DNA of 64,000 nt, from contig CAWIZY010000009.1 in assembly GCA_963840725.1 (NCBI GenBank), positions 620,001 to 684,000 of the forward strand, in the 5' to 3' direction. Origin of the DNA: CAVWDU01 sp963840725 (lineage in GTDB: Bacteria; Pseudomonadota; Gammaproteobacteria; Pseudomonadales; Halieaceae). The position numbers and the translations under genes were made by a program. Below the pieces are notes generated by a model. The model worked only from the letters and a program-made list of their open reading frames with translations. It did no database searches and was not told where the DNA came from. The number at the start of each line of letters is the position of its first letter. Positions within the stretch are counted from its first letter, which is position 1. Below are positions 19,697 to 29,121 of this stretch, piece after piece.

Positions 19697-20960
19697 ATGA
19701 CTTTTATCCGATTTCCTGATCGACGGTATCCAGCCGAGCTGCGTGGCGGTCCCGCGCAAGCTATGGATTGGCTGAGCCTGCTGCTGTTGATCGCGATTGG
19801 CTTGTGGAACTACGTCGTGCAGATGACCGAAGGCCTGGTGATCACCGGCATGAGCGACCAGGTGTCCTGGGGATTCTACATCGCGAATTTCGCCTTCCTC
19901 GTCGGCATTGCGGCCGCCGCCGTGCTGCTGGTGATCCCTGCGTATATCTTTCACCGCGACGACGTCAAGTCGGTGGTACTGATTGGGGGAGGGACTGGCG
20001 GTAGCCGCCGTCATCGTCGCCATGCTGTCGTGATGGTCGATATCGGTCGGCCGGATCGTGTCTGGCACATCGTGCCCGTGCATCGGCCGATTGAACTGGC
20101 CGAATTCGATGCTGGCCTGGGACGTCGTGGTCCTCAACGGCTACCTGGTGCTGAATCTGGCGATGCCGATGTACATCACTGCTCCCAGCTACCAGGGCGA
20201 CAGCCGAACATGCCGGTACTATTTTCCCTTCGTGCTGATGGCGATGTTCTGGGCGATCTCGATTCACACGGTGACCGCGTTTCTGTTCTCGTCCAATGCC
20301 GCCCGGCCGTTCTGGAACATCTCACTGTTGGCCCCGCGATTCATCGCCTCGGCATTGTCGGCCGGCCCGGCGCTGATGATTCGTCGCGTTGCAGCTGATC
20401 CGGCGGTTTACCGACTACCCGGTGAAGCAGAGCGTCATCGATATGCTGGCGCTGATCATGGCGGTGGCCCTGCAGATCAATCTGTTTTTTCTTGCGCAGA
20501 GTTTTTCACCGATTTTTACAACGAGACCAGTCATGCGGCCTCGATGCATTACCTGTTTTTTGGTCTGGATGGCTTTGCCGCTTTGCGCCCCCTTATCTGG
20601 ACCGCACTCGCGCTCAATGTATTTGCAGTGATCATCCTGATGATACATCCCTTGCGTAAAAACATGCTGACCTTAAGTATCGCCTGCGTTTGCGCCGCTA
20701 TTGGCATCTGGCTGGAGAAGGGTATGGGTTTTGTGGTGCCAGGTTTTATTCCCACACCGCTTGGGGAGGTGTTTGAGTATGCACCCACTGCAACTGAAAT
20801 TTATATTGCCATGGGTATCTGGGCCGTCGGTTTGATCATCTTTACCCTGCTGGCCAAGGCCAGCATAGCGGTGGAATTGGGGACAGTGCACGATAAGCAG
20901 CCAGTCCCGTCGTCAATTCGGGACGATGACCCGCTTGAAAACACTGTTACTGCAAATTGA
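19697..20960 (+). pseudogene. NrfD/DsrP-like integral membrane quinol oxidoreductase subunit, frameshifted
   Basis: Polysulphide-reductase NrfD family, about nine transmembrane segments: GLWNYVVQMTEGLVITGM, DQVSWGFYIANFAFLVG, FWAISIHTVTAFLFSS and EKGMGFVVPGF are typical of the DsrP-like branch. It would pass electrons between the quinone pool and the ferredoxin/cytochrome partners. The frame runs 2, then 3, then 1 (MQLIRRFTDYPVKQSV, 20389-20505), then 3 to the TGA at 20960, with indels near 19988, 20030, 20082, 20385 and 20505. The last 450 bp are clean. The start is uncertain (ATG 19697, or ATG 19684 with a frameshift). It is convergent with the 1,635-residue gene, 47 bp apart. Confidence 0.78.
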
Positions 20961-21007
20961 ACCAGTTCGGTCCAGTTGTGACTCAATGTATTGGTTCAGC
21001 ACGTCCG

Positions 21008-24000
21008 CTATTCACTGGGTAGATTGCCTCCTGGATTTTTTATCAGGCTAATGTTTCGTAGCAGCAGCGGAATAAGCGTGAGCAAGCCGGTCGCCATTGC
21101 CAGGAACGAATTCCACTCCTCCTGACTGCTCCAGATGAGGATGCCGATTATCACAAACGCCAATCCCAGCAGGGGTGCCTTAACCAGCTTCCACAGGCCC
21201 TCTTGTGATGTGTTCATCCATTCCTGGAACACCGATTCCGGCTCGGCGCTGAGCACAAAGCGGGCAAAACTCTTGTTGGCGATGGACCAACGCGGGTTTC
21301 TCAGTACGTAACCGCGCCTCATCAGGTGTTCCAGCGGCTCGATGTTGACAGGGTTCACCATGAGTCCGCTAGCTAACTGATAGAGAATAAGCCGCTCTGC
21401 CTGGGTACATAACTCCCACCGGCGCCGGTATTCCGCCCCCGCATGGGTGCCAACAAACTGGATCGTCTGTTCTTCGCTCAGTGCCTGCCCTGTCTTTTCC
21501 ACTACAGACTGGTACAGGTCCACCAGGGAGTATAGCTCCGGCCACACACTCGCTTCACGCAACAGCGCCCGGTCGGGCTTGGATGTATCACAGAAGCGAA
21601 CTATCCGGGGGTCCCAGTCGTAGTATTTGCGAAACTGGCTCAACAAACGCGACCATCGAATGACTTCCTGCTCATCGGCCTGCTCATCGAACTGCCGAAC
21701 GGCCTGCTTAACGGCAAGCTCCGCATTTTCCTCGCGAGCACGGCTCTGATAACAGTCCTGCTTGGTCAGCATGTACAGGGGAGAGACATCACAGAGGATG
21801 ACCACCGACGTATTGCCCGGCCCGAATACTGCGTTTTCCAGAAAAGACAATAACGTCAGCCTTTGCTGTTTCTTGAAGGCCACTGATTCAATGTTTTGTA
21901 GCAATAGCAGTTTGGGTACGTCTGTCATGGTGTTGGTAAACGCCATCAGATCGTCGTGAATCATAGTGTTCGCAACGATGGTCTGGACATCGACCGCCTG
22001 GTGATTCGCTTTCTCGGTAGCTGCTCCCCCGTTTACGCGCATTCCCGCCACCGAAAGTCTTCGGTTGCTTGGCCTTATCAGTAAGCCGGTGATCGGTAGA
22101 CGGTCCCTGCGGTCCAGTTGCTCGATCAATTCGTGTCGACCCGAGTACTGATCAGTTGCGGTCTGAACAGAAGACTCCCAGTTCTCGATGGAAAGATTCT
22201 GGATCTCATTGGGCATCCGGTAACTTCTGGGTACCGCTATTCCCAGCAGTCGTACTGCCAGGAATCGAATCGCGGAAAATAGAAACAGCGTGAAAAGCGT
22301 GGCTAGACCGAAAAGAGCCAATATCACCCCACCGCTGACCTGTGAAAGCAGCTGGTACGGGCCCGGCCAATCGTAATTCAGGGCCACGGACTTGTCTTTG
22401 CTGCCTGGAAAGCGGGGTGTGGCGTCCAGCTGTATTTGCGAACTTTCGCCGACATAGTCTTCGAAGAGTGCGCCAACCAGCGCTGCATGCTGCCAGAACG
22501 CGGCAAAAGCCATAAGCGATTGGCGAAAAACTGTATCAACGGATGCAGGTAGCGCATCGTTGTCAGAAGAGTATTCTTTGGTCAAACCCGTCCTCTGAAG
22601 TATTTGGTTCTTCGTAATCTCGATGTTTTTATCTGCATGGCTCTCTGCGTATTTATCAGTAGTATGGATATAGTGAGTAAAGAGCGCTCCGTCTTTTTCT
22701 TCATCCAGTTCACCACGCCTCTCCAGATGGGCTTTGACAAGCCGTTGTTGGTTTTTCACGTTCTTGTGGAAATTGAATTTATCGTAGAGCGCCAGGCCAG
22801 TAAGCAGTTCTGCGCCGACTTTTTGACTGATGGCAATCGTGGGTGTAGCAACCGCGAAAATGAGCACACTGAGCAGGAATAACGTGTAGTAAAGCTGGAC
22901 TTGCAGCGTGCCCCGTACATTGGGTTTGATCTGCGTGTTGCGCGCCGTTATTGTGAAGAGCCGCTGCAGAGCCAGAACAAGCACGCTGATACTTATGATG
23001 GCAGCACACAGTAGCTGGGAGAGATTGGGAAGTGCCACCATCACGAACAGTAGAAAGACTGAAGCACATACTACGGCCACTGCCGCAGTCCAATAGAAAT
23101 TTGTGAGATCGATCTGCGGCCACAACCAGAAAAAAAGGTTTCGATTCAGCAGCTTGCCCAAAAATGCCAACAGAGTCATTAACACTAGCAGGGCGGATGC
23201 GATGAAAATCGACAGGCCAAAGAACAAGGCACTGAAGGCCTGTTCATAGTCGAGTTCATGAAACACAATGAGCGTCCAGGGAATGCCGTCATGAATACGG
23301 GCAGCAAAGAACCGGGTTCGCTCGCCGCGATACAACCCTTTGAAACTGTCGCTGGTGTGTTGGCTCCACTCGGTGCGACTGCCGGTCGCCTGGATGTAAC
23401 TCAGCAGTGCTGGGTTGTTTTCCGTTTCCTGGAAAAAATCTTCCACGAGGCTTCTGCCGGGACGACTGTGATAAAGCACTTTGCCCGTCGCATCATCGAT
23501 GATGGCATACTGTAGCCTACCTGACATAACCGGCGACATCAGTGACTGCATGGTGGCGCCGAAGCTGAGGACGGGGGTCCTGTCGCTCTCGACTGCCCAG
23601 TTCGATGGCAAAGTGTTGTTCCGGGTAGGAAGCGCAATCTGGGTAGATAATGCACCATCAAGTACATTAAAAATACGCTCGATGACGAGGCGGATCGTGC
23701 CATGTTCCTTAATGGGCACGTCCCAGGTAAGGCCACGACGTGCTGCTTGAAAGTACTTGCGATGAGTGAGGCTCGGCTTGAGCGGCGGTTGCACCAGTTT
23801 TTCTGTACCGCGGATCATCTCTCCGTGAATTTCTCCCTTATCGGTCAGTGTAAAAATATTGTCAAAGCTGAAAGTACGAGGTCGCGCGCTATCACCATCG
23901 ATGTGCCACCCTTCCTCTGCTTTGCCAAACATTGCAGTGATGCTCACTGGCTTGCTGGTGCAATTGATGGACAGTGTTTTATCACCAGGTTTAACACATG

Positions 24001-25915
24001 ATGATTCGGTTATATGTGGGCCACATGAGTCAGCCTGCAGTAAAGCTCCAGCCATAGTGAACGTATCTGTCAGTTCCCTGCCAAAGGCCTGCTGAATGCG
24101 ATCGATGGCGTAGCTTGCGTCGTTCTCGAAATCCTTACGCAATGTTTGTGAGAGCAGCAATGTGCCTGCCCCCACGGAAGCCAGCAAAACCATGTAGATG
24201 ACAGCCAGGCAGGCGGCTCGTCTATCCCACCGGGTAAACGCATAGCCCTGGGCGACCCAGCGGATTTTCAGGAAAACGAAGGCGAGCAGGATGCCTAGTC
24301 CGACTAATGAAAGCACGACAGTCGCCGAGGGCGTGAGCCTCAATTTGTAAGCCTTGACTTCGTTCATAGGCACCAGGCCGATAAAAACCAGAGTGCTCAC
24401 TGCAGCCCCATGAGCATCTTTATCCTCCGGTCCAGTTGTGCTTGAGAAGCGCAGCAAGCCGCCCGAACCGATGCGGTGCGGCATCGCGTAGAGTCGGTAT
24501 TGGATCCCACCAATTTCTCTGGTGACAAGACCGGAGCGACCGAGTGCAAGCTCCGCGGGCGCATCGCCAGACACCTGGTCTTCTGAGGCGCCATCGGGGT
24601 CAGACCTCATCAGTTCGCTGACGTTAATAAAATCCTGTTGTGCCGCGTTGGCTGAGGCCGAGCTGGAATAGAGCACGTCACCACTGTGATCCGCGACCAT
24701 CAGTGTGGAGAACTGCTGCACCTCCGGGTTGAGAAAATTCTCAAAGGGGCCCGCATAGGCAACGCCCGCATCAAATGGGCAGCCACCCAGGCTAAAATGT
24801 CCACTGGGGTAGGGACTGGCTTGGTCGGCCTTGACCAAAAAGGGCGCTTTGGGGGCTTGAGTGCTGCAGATGGCTGCGGCTTCCGACCCGAGTCCGGAAT
24901 CGAATGTAAGCTGCAAGCGATGTGCGGCTACCGATGCCGCGAGGGGGGAGTTCGAGTTTAGATACGCATTCTCAACCAGACGGATAATCGTGTTTAGACC
25001 AGAGAGACTCTTTTCGATGTCCCCGGGCCCGGCAGCCGCCAATGCGCTATCGAGCGAGCGTGCTTTTTCCATCTCTTCAAAATGTGAGTTATTGCCTTGC
25101 CAAAATGCGCTTATCGTTTGCTGAACAAGGCGAGGAAGCTGCTCATTGCCATCAGCATAAGCGGTTTCGTGCTCGATATTTTGACTGCCCAGCTCCGCCT
25201 CAAGCAGTTGTAGCGTGGAGAGAAGACTCCTGCGGATTCTCTCAGCCGTTGTTTTCCTCCAGGGCTCTGGAAAAGACTCCGTCAAACGGGATATCTCATC
25301 TGTCAGTTGTGCGTGCTCTTGCGGCAGTTCTGCTGCGGGTTTCACCGCGATGCGTTCTGAAAAACTCATTCCCCGGACCACGGCCTTGAGACTCTCGCAG
25401 TATCCGGAGGCAGAGCTCCCATCAACTGGGTTGGAACCCGGCTTGTCGTCGCTGTGATTACCATCGGAGTACGGACAGATGGGAAGGGTTTGGTCTTTGG
25501 CTCGCAGCGCTACAGCAAGCCATTTGTGGTCCGGGGAAACGGAGGGTTCAGACGAACGAACGGCAGAGAAACGCAGTAGCTGGCCCTGAACACGAAGCAA
25601 ATCCAGTTTCTCTTGAGTATAGGCATTGGCTTGTTTGCGGTTCGGATGACTGCTCAACTGCGTGTACAGCTTACGAAGTTCCCCAATGTCCTCATTGATC
25701 AGACGCCCATGGTTACCCATAAGCGTCCTGAGACTCGCCAGATTGTTATCGAACCCCAGTGCGACCTCACCCAGCTGGCGAAACATCAGCTGGTTGAAAT
25801 AGGTCTCTCTGCGTTCTGTTTCCAACCAATAAAAGGTGCCCGCAAGGGCCACCACCGCAGCCAGACTGGCGACAATCCAGAGATAACCAACAAATGTCTT
25901 GGTAACGCGATTCAT
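21008..25915 (-). CDS. Giant multi-pass membrane protein with two sensor-like ectodomains and AAA/STAND-like region lacking a P-loop
   Basis: 1,635 residues, uninterrupted. Not a family I can name. Order: TM (10-29); large extracytoplasmic region (30-525); TMs 530-550 and 567-589; second extracytoplasmic region (590-890) with Cache-like pieces such as YAIIDDATGKVLYHS near 803; TM cluster 893-922, 941-963, 968-987, 1005-1029; third short ectodomain (1030-1190); TM 1192-1225; cytoplasmic region 1226-1575; two C-terminal TMs (1576-1596, 1602-1620). The cytoplasmic part has a Walker-B-like strand (KLLLLQNIES, 1335-1344), a sensor-1-like strand (VVILCDVSP, 1371-1379) and a winged-helix-like tail (LYQLASGLMVNP...LMRRGYVLRNP), but no GxxxxGK[ST]. 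I infer a signalling or scaffold protein with a degenerate STAND/AAA core. It stands alone: convergent NrfD on one side, a 400-bp AT-rich gap on the other. Confidence 0.75.
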   Translation of the reverse strand: MNRVTKTFVGYLWIVASLAAVVALAGTFYWLETERRETYFNQLMFRQLGEVALGFDNNLASLRTLMGNHGRLINEDIGELRKLYTQLSSHPNRKQANAYTQEKLDLLRVQGQLLRFSAVRSSEPSVSPDHKWLAVALRAKDQTLPICPYSDGNHSDDKPGSNPVDGSSASGYCESLKAVVRGMSFSERIAVKPAAELPQEHAQLTDEISRLTESFPEPWRKTTAERIRRSLLSTLQLLEAELGSQNIEHETAYADGNEQLPRLVQQTISAFWQGNNSHFEEMEKARSLDSALAAAGPGDIEKSLSGLNTIIRLVENAYLNSNSPLAASVAAHRLQLTFDSGLGSEAAAICSTQAPKAPFLVKADQASPYPSGHFSLGGCPFDAGVAYAGPFENFLNPEVQQFSTLMVADHSGDVLYSSSASANAAQQDFINVSELMRSDPDGASEDQVSGDAPAELALGRSGLVTREIGGIQYRLYAMPHRIGSGGLLRFSSTTGPEDKDAHGAAVSTLVFIGLVPMNEVKAYKLRLTPSATVVLSLVGLGILLAFVFLKIRWVAQGYAFTRWDRRAACLAVIYMVLLASVGAGTLLLSQTLRKDFENDASYAIDRIQQAFGRELTDTFTMAGALLQADSCGPHITESSCVKPGDKTLSINCTSKPVSITAMFGKAEEGWHIDGDSARPRTFSFDNIFTLTDKGEIHGEMIRGTEKLVQPPLKPSLTHRKYFQAARRGLTWDVPIKEHGTIRLVIERIFNVLDGALSTQIALPTRNNTLPSNWAVESDRTPVLSFGATMQSLMSPVMSGRLQYAIIDDATGKVLYHSRPGRSLVEDFFQETENNPALLSYIQATGSRTEWSQHTSDSFKGLYRGERTRFFAARIHDGIPWTLIVFHELDYEQAFSALFFGLSIFIASALLVLMTLLAFLGKLLNRNLFFWLWPQIDLTNFYWTAAVAVVCASVFLLFVMVALPNLSQLLCAAIISISVLVLALQRLFTITARNTQIKPNVRGTLQVQLYYTLFLLSVLIFAVATPTIAISQKVGAELLTGLALYDKFNFHKNVKNQQRLVKAHLERRGELDEEKDGALFTHYIHTTDKYAESHADKNIEITKNQILQRTGLTKEYSSDNDALPASVDTVFRQSLMAFAAFWQHAALVGALFEDYVGESSQIQLDATPRFPGSKDKSVALNYDWPGPYQLLSQVSGGVILALFGLATLFTLFLFSAIRFLAVRLLGIAVPRSYRMPNEIQNLSIENWESSVQTATDQYSGRHELIEQLDRRDRLPITGLLIRPSNRRLSVAGMRVNGGAATEKANHQAVDVQTIVANTMIHDDLMAFTNTMTDVPKLLLLQNIESVAFKKQQRLTLLSFLENAVFGPGNTSVVILCDVSPLYMLTKQDCYQSRAREENAELAVKQAVRQFDEQADEQEVIRWSRLLSQFRKYYDWDPRIVRFCDTSKPDRALLREASVWPELYSLVDLYQSVVEKTGQALSEEQTIQFVGTHAGAEYRRRWELCTQAERLILYQLASGLMVNPVNIEPLEHLMRRGYVLRNPRWSIANKSFARFVLSAEPESVFQEWMNTSQEGLWKLVKAPLLGLAFVIIGILIWSSQEEWNSFLAMATGLLTLIPLLLRNISLIKNPGGNLPSE

Positions 25916-26376
25916 TGCTGTGGCATCCCACTTCCTGCAGCGCGATGAGAGAGCCTGTCTGTTGAGTATAGGTAATGATTGGTCGAAATCTAACCAGATG
26001 CAATGACACTGTATTACAGTCGTTGCCGGTGGCTGCCATCGACCCTTCCAATCGCGTGATCCGTAGTTTCGAGCAGGGGCTGGCGCGTTTATTCAAGCGA
26101 TTTTTGCCGGCCATAAATCTCATTTAATTAATGAATATTGGCAGCTAAATAGCTAAAAAATATAAAAATAAAAAATCTATAAAGTTAAAGTAAATTCTAG
26201 AAAGTGCAACTGTGACAGCGGCGACCCAGCGTTTGTAGGAGCGCGCGCCAGACGGGTATCGAGCTCAGGCACGGCGCGCACTCGGGGGGGGCAGGGGCGA
26301 ATGTGGGCATTGGTTTGCCCTGTTGGCGTTACCGGGCGACTTGCAATCGACAGCGATTTGGCCGGACACTGCCGTG
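25916..26376. other. Intergenic region with an AT-rich core
   Basis: No supported gene. The stretch about 26105-26210 is strikingly A+T-rich compared with the rest of the window and must contain upstream signals for the leftward giant gene and/or the rightward nuclease. It also holds a run of eight G at 26284-26291 just upstream of the nuclease, a place where an indel could hide the true nuclease start. Confidence 0.6.
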
Positions 26377-27096
26377 ATGGACATTCCCAGCTTACGTTTG
26401 GAAACACGCTACGGTATGCCCGCGGCCGACCAGGTGCTCTTCAATCGGCACTATGTGCTGGGGTATTCCTATTATTTCCGGCAGGCGAAGTGGGCCCTGG
26501 AGATCGTCGACCCCGCCAGTCCTGATGTGGTCCGGGCCGATAACTTCAGGCCGGACTATCGGGTGCCCGAGAACTTCCGCGCTGACCTGGTCGATTACAC
26601 CGGTTCCGGGTATCACCGCGGCCATCTGGTCGCCAGTGCCAACAAGCGCGAGTTCGACCTGCAGAACAGCGAGACATTTCTGCTTTCTAATATGGCGCCG
26701 ATGCGTCCTGCCTTCAACCGGGGTATCTGGTCCGAACTGGAAGAGCGGGTGCGCGAGCTTAATGCGCAGGAGAACGTTTACGAGACCTACGTGATCTGCG
26801 GCCCTGTTTTTGATTTCGACAAACCCGTGGAGACGATCGGCAGCGGTGATGATAATGAAGTAACCATCCCTGTCCCCCACGGCTTCTTTAAGTCAATACT
26901 GACCGAAAATCATCGCGGCACGCTGCGGATGTGGTCATTTATGATACCCAATTCAAGCGAAACCGGACCGCTCCGGGACTACCGTGTGTCCGCCGCAATG
27001 ACTGAGCGCTATGCAGGGATCAAGCTTTGGGAGCGCCTGGTGGGTGAGAACATCGGCAAGGAGAAACGCCGGGTTCGAGCCCTGTGGTCAGAGTGA
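26377..27096 (+). CDS. DNA/RNA non-specific endonuclease (NUC1/NucA family)
   Basis: 239 residues from ATG 26377. Beta-beta-alpha metal nuclease fold: RYGMPAADQVLFNRHYVLGYSYYFRQAKW (family N-terminal block), then YHRGHLVASAN with the catalytic second His, SNMAPMRPAFNRGIW with the Mg-binding Asn, and the VICGPVFDFDKP strand. The family motif is usually DRGH; here it is HRGH, so the first residue differs while the general base His is kept. The frame is open to 26323 with only TTG upstream and no clear Shine-Dalgarno; no signal peptide is visible, although relatives are often secreted, and a frameshift in the G-run at 26284-26291 could have removed one. Single gene, no immunity partner visible. 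Confidence 0.85.
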   Translation: MDIPSLRLETRYGMPAADQVLFNRHYVLGYSYYFRQAKWALEIVDPASPDVVRADNFRPDYRVPENFRADLVDYTGSGYHRGHLVASANKREFDLQNSETFLLSNMAPMRPAFNRGIWSELEERVRELNAQENVYETYVICGPVFDFDKPVETIGSGDDNEVTIPVPHGFFKSILTENHRGTLRMWSFMIPNSSETGPLRDYRVSAAMTERYAGIKLWERLVGENIGKEKRRVRALWSE

Positions 27097-27291
27097 TGCT
27101 CGCTCACCCTGATGAGAGGGGTCCCCGGGCGCAAGCATGGCCTTGACGCGTCAGTACCGCGGAACACCGGGTTCTGTGTGTCCTTGCGGTTTCCGTTATA
27201 CTTGTGTCTCTGCCAGCCCGCCTATTAGTCGGGCGTTTGGTCAGGCGTTCGTTCATCCGTCAAATCTATCGGGAAATCTATCGGGAGCACC

Positions 27292-28287
27292 ATGACAGAC
27301 AACCGCATCATTCCCGTTGTGCAGGTTCACAGCGGCGAAAAGTTCACCAATCGGCGAGGCATTACTGCGATCAAGGATGGCATCAAGGCGAGCGCTCAGC
27401 CCGGCCAGCGATTGTCCAAGCCCGACTGGTTGCGCATCAAAATTCGCGGCGGTGAAACTTTCGATAAAGTGAAGGACATCGTCCATCGCCACGAGTTGGC
27501 CACCGTCTGTGAAGAGGCGAAATGCCCCAATATGAGTGAGTGCTGGAGTGCAGGCACCGCGACCATCATGTTGATGGGCGATGTCTGTACCCGGGCTTGT
27601 CGCTTTTGTGCGGTGAATACCGGTAATCCCAACGGTTGGCTGGACAGCCGGGAACCGGACAATACCGCTCGTTCGGTCGCATTGATGGGACTGAAGTACG
27701 TGGTGTTGACTTCGGTTAACCGCGACGATATCCCGGACGGGGGGGCCGGCCACTATGCGGCCTGTGTCAAAGCTGTGAAAACCCGGAATCCGGAAACTGC
27801 CGTAGAGGCGTTGACCCCGGATTTCCTGGGTGTACTTGCAGACGTCGAGACCGTGCTCGATTCTGGTATCGAGGTATTTGCACAGAATGTTGAAACCGTG
27901 CGCCGTCTGACCCATCCGGTACGAGACCCGCGGGCCAGTTACGATCAGACACTGACAGTGCTGGCTCACGCCAAGCAGTACCGCCCGGCTGTGCTCACCA
28001 AAACCAGCCTGATGCTGGGCCTGGGGGAGAGTGAAGACGAAATCCTTGCCTGCATGGACGACCTGCGTGACGCGCAGGTTGATATTCTGACATTTGGTCA
28101 GTACCTGCAGCCCACGGCGAACCATTACCCGATTCAACGCTATGTATCGCCCGACGAATTCGAACGCTATCGTCAGTGGGGTCTGGAGAAGGGGTTTCTG
28201 GAGGTGGTATCCGGGGTATTCGTACGGTCCAGCTACCGTGCAGAGCAAGTGTTGCAAAAAAACAACGTGGGCTTAAGCAGCGCTTAG
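27292..28287 (+). CDS. lipA: Lipoyl synthase
   Basis: 331 residues. Radical-SAM enzyme inserting two sulfurs into protein-bound octanoate to form lipoate for pyruvate and 2-oxoglutarate dehydrogenases and the glycine cleavage system. Both clusters are complete: auxiliary Cys73/78/84 (CEEAKCPNMSEC) and radical-SAM Cys99/103/106 (CTRACRFC). The C-terminal VRSSYRAEQ segment holds the Ser ligand of the auxiliary cluster. lipB is not adjacent. A short hairpin GCCCG/CGGGC lies upstream (about 27222-27240), of unknown meaning. Confidence 0.97.
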   Translation: MTDNRIIPVVQVHSGEKFTNRRGITAIKDGIKASAQPGQRLSKPDWLRIKIRGGETFDKVKDIVHRHELATVCEEAKCPNMSECWSAGTATIMLMGDVCTRACRFCAVNTGNPNGWLDSREPDNTARSVALMGLKYVVLTSVNRDDIPDGGAGHYAACVKAVKTRNPETAVEALTPDFLGVLADVETVLDSGIEVFAQNVETVRRLTHPVRDPRASYDQTLTVLAHAKQYRPAVLTKTSLMLGLGESEDEILACMDDLRDAQVDILTFGQYLQPTANHYPIQRYVSPDEFERYRQWGLEKGFLEVVSGVFVRSSYRAEQVLQKNNVGLSSA

Positions 28288-28471
28288 TGTTACTCCTTAG
28301 AATGAGTTGAGCTTCGCAAGACTGAATAAAGCCGCGGCGAGATTCAGCTGAAGTTGCCGTTTTTGTGCAAAGACGGTGTTGCGGCCCCGCGTCCTGTCAA
28401 TGTGGACTTTTCCCGCAAGCCGTCTAGGCTCTTATGTAACGACTCTGCATAAGTTGTGATGAGGCCCTCCT

Positions 28472-29119
28472 ATGGCAAATTCCGGAAATACCCGTCGGAC
28501 TCAGGCCGAGCGACGCGCAACGTCGCGTCACTCCGTACTGGAAAGCGCCTGCCGCCTGTTTGGCGACAAAGGCTATTACGGGACTTCAGTGGAGGAAATT
28601 GCCGCTGAGTGCGGCCTGACTGCGCGGCCCATCTATCATTACTTCGGCAGCAAAAAAGCGCTGTTCGCGGCGGCCAATGAGCGCATGGAGGCGCGGATTG
28701 CGGCCGCAATGGACGACGAGAGCAATGGGCCGGACAGCGAGGATATCGTTGCCAATTGGCGCATTTTCCTGGGGCTGTGCAGCGACCCCGTTTTTCATCG
28801 CATTGTACTGATCGACAGCCGCAACGTGCTTGGTACTGCGCGCTGGGCGACCAGTCCACTGAGTGATGAGGAAAACAGTGATAATCAATCCGCAACCAGG
28901 CGCAGTAATGGCCAGACATTTCGGGCCGCTTTGCTTAACCGGGTGGTTATGAGCGCTTTTGTGGACGCTGCGCTCATGATTGGCGAAGCCGAAGACCCCG
29001 CGATGGCCGAGCGGGAGGCGGAAGCCTTGATGGTGGGGCTGTTCTCTCGCCTGCGAGGGCATTTAAGCGTGCCGGTACCGGAGCGGGCTCCGCCGGGCGT
29101 CGAACCTGAAAAGCCCTGA
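28472..29119 (+). CDS. TetR/AcrR family transcriptional regulator
   Basis: 215 residues. The N-terminal helix-turn-helix is typical: ESACRLFGDKGYYGTSVEEIA, then AECGLTARPIYHYFGSKKALF (about residues 22-70). The C-terminal ligand domain is not assignable. It ends 2 bp before the next gene and may be cotranscribed with it. The 184 bp before it contain no gene and could hold its own operator; no clear palindrome was found by eye. The effector is unknown. Confidence 0.88.
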   Translation: MANSGNTRRTQAERRATSRHSVLESACRLFGDKGYYGTSVEEIAAECGLTARPIYHYFGSKKALFAAANERMEARIAAAMDDESNGPDSEDIVANWRIFLGLCSDPVFHRIVLIDSRNVLGTARWATSPLSDEENSDNQSATRRSNGQTFRAALLNRVVMSAFVDAALMIGEAEDPAMAEREAEALMVGLFSRLRGHLSVPVPERAPPGVEPEKP

Positions 29120-29121
29120 TC

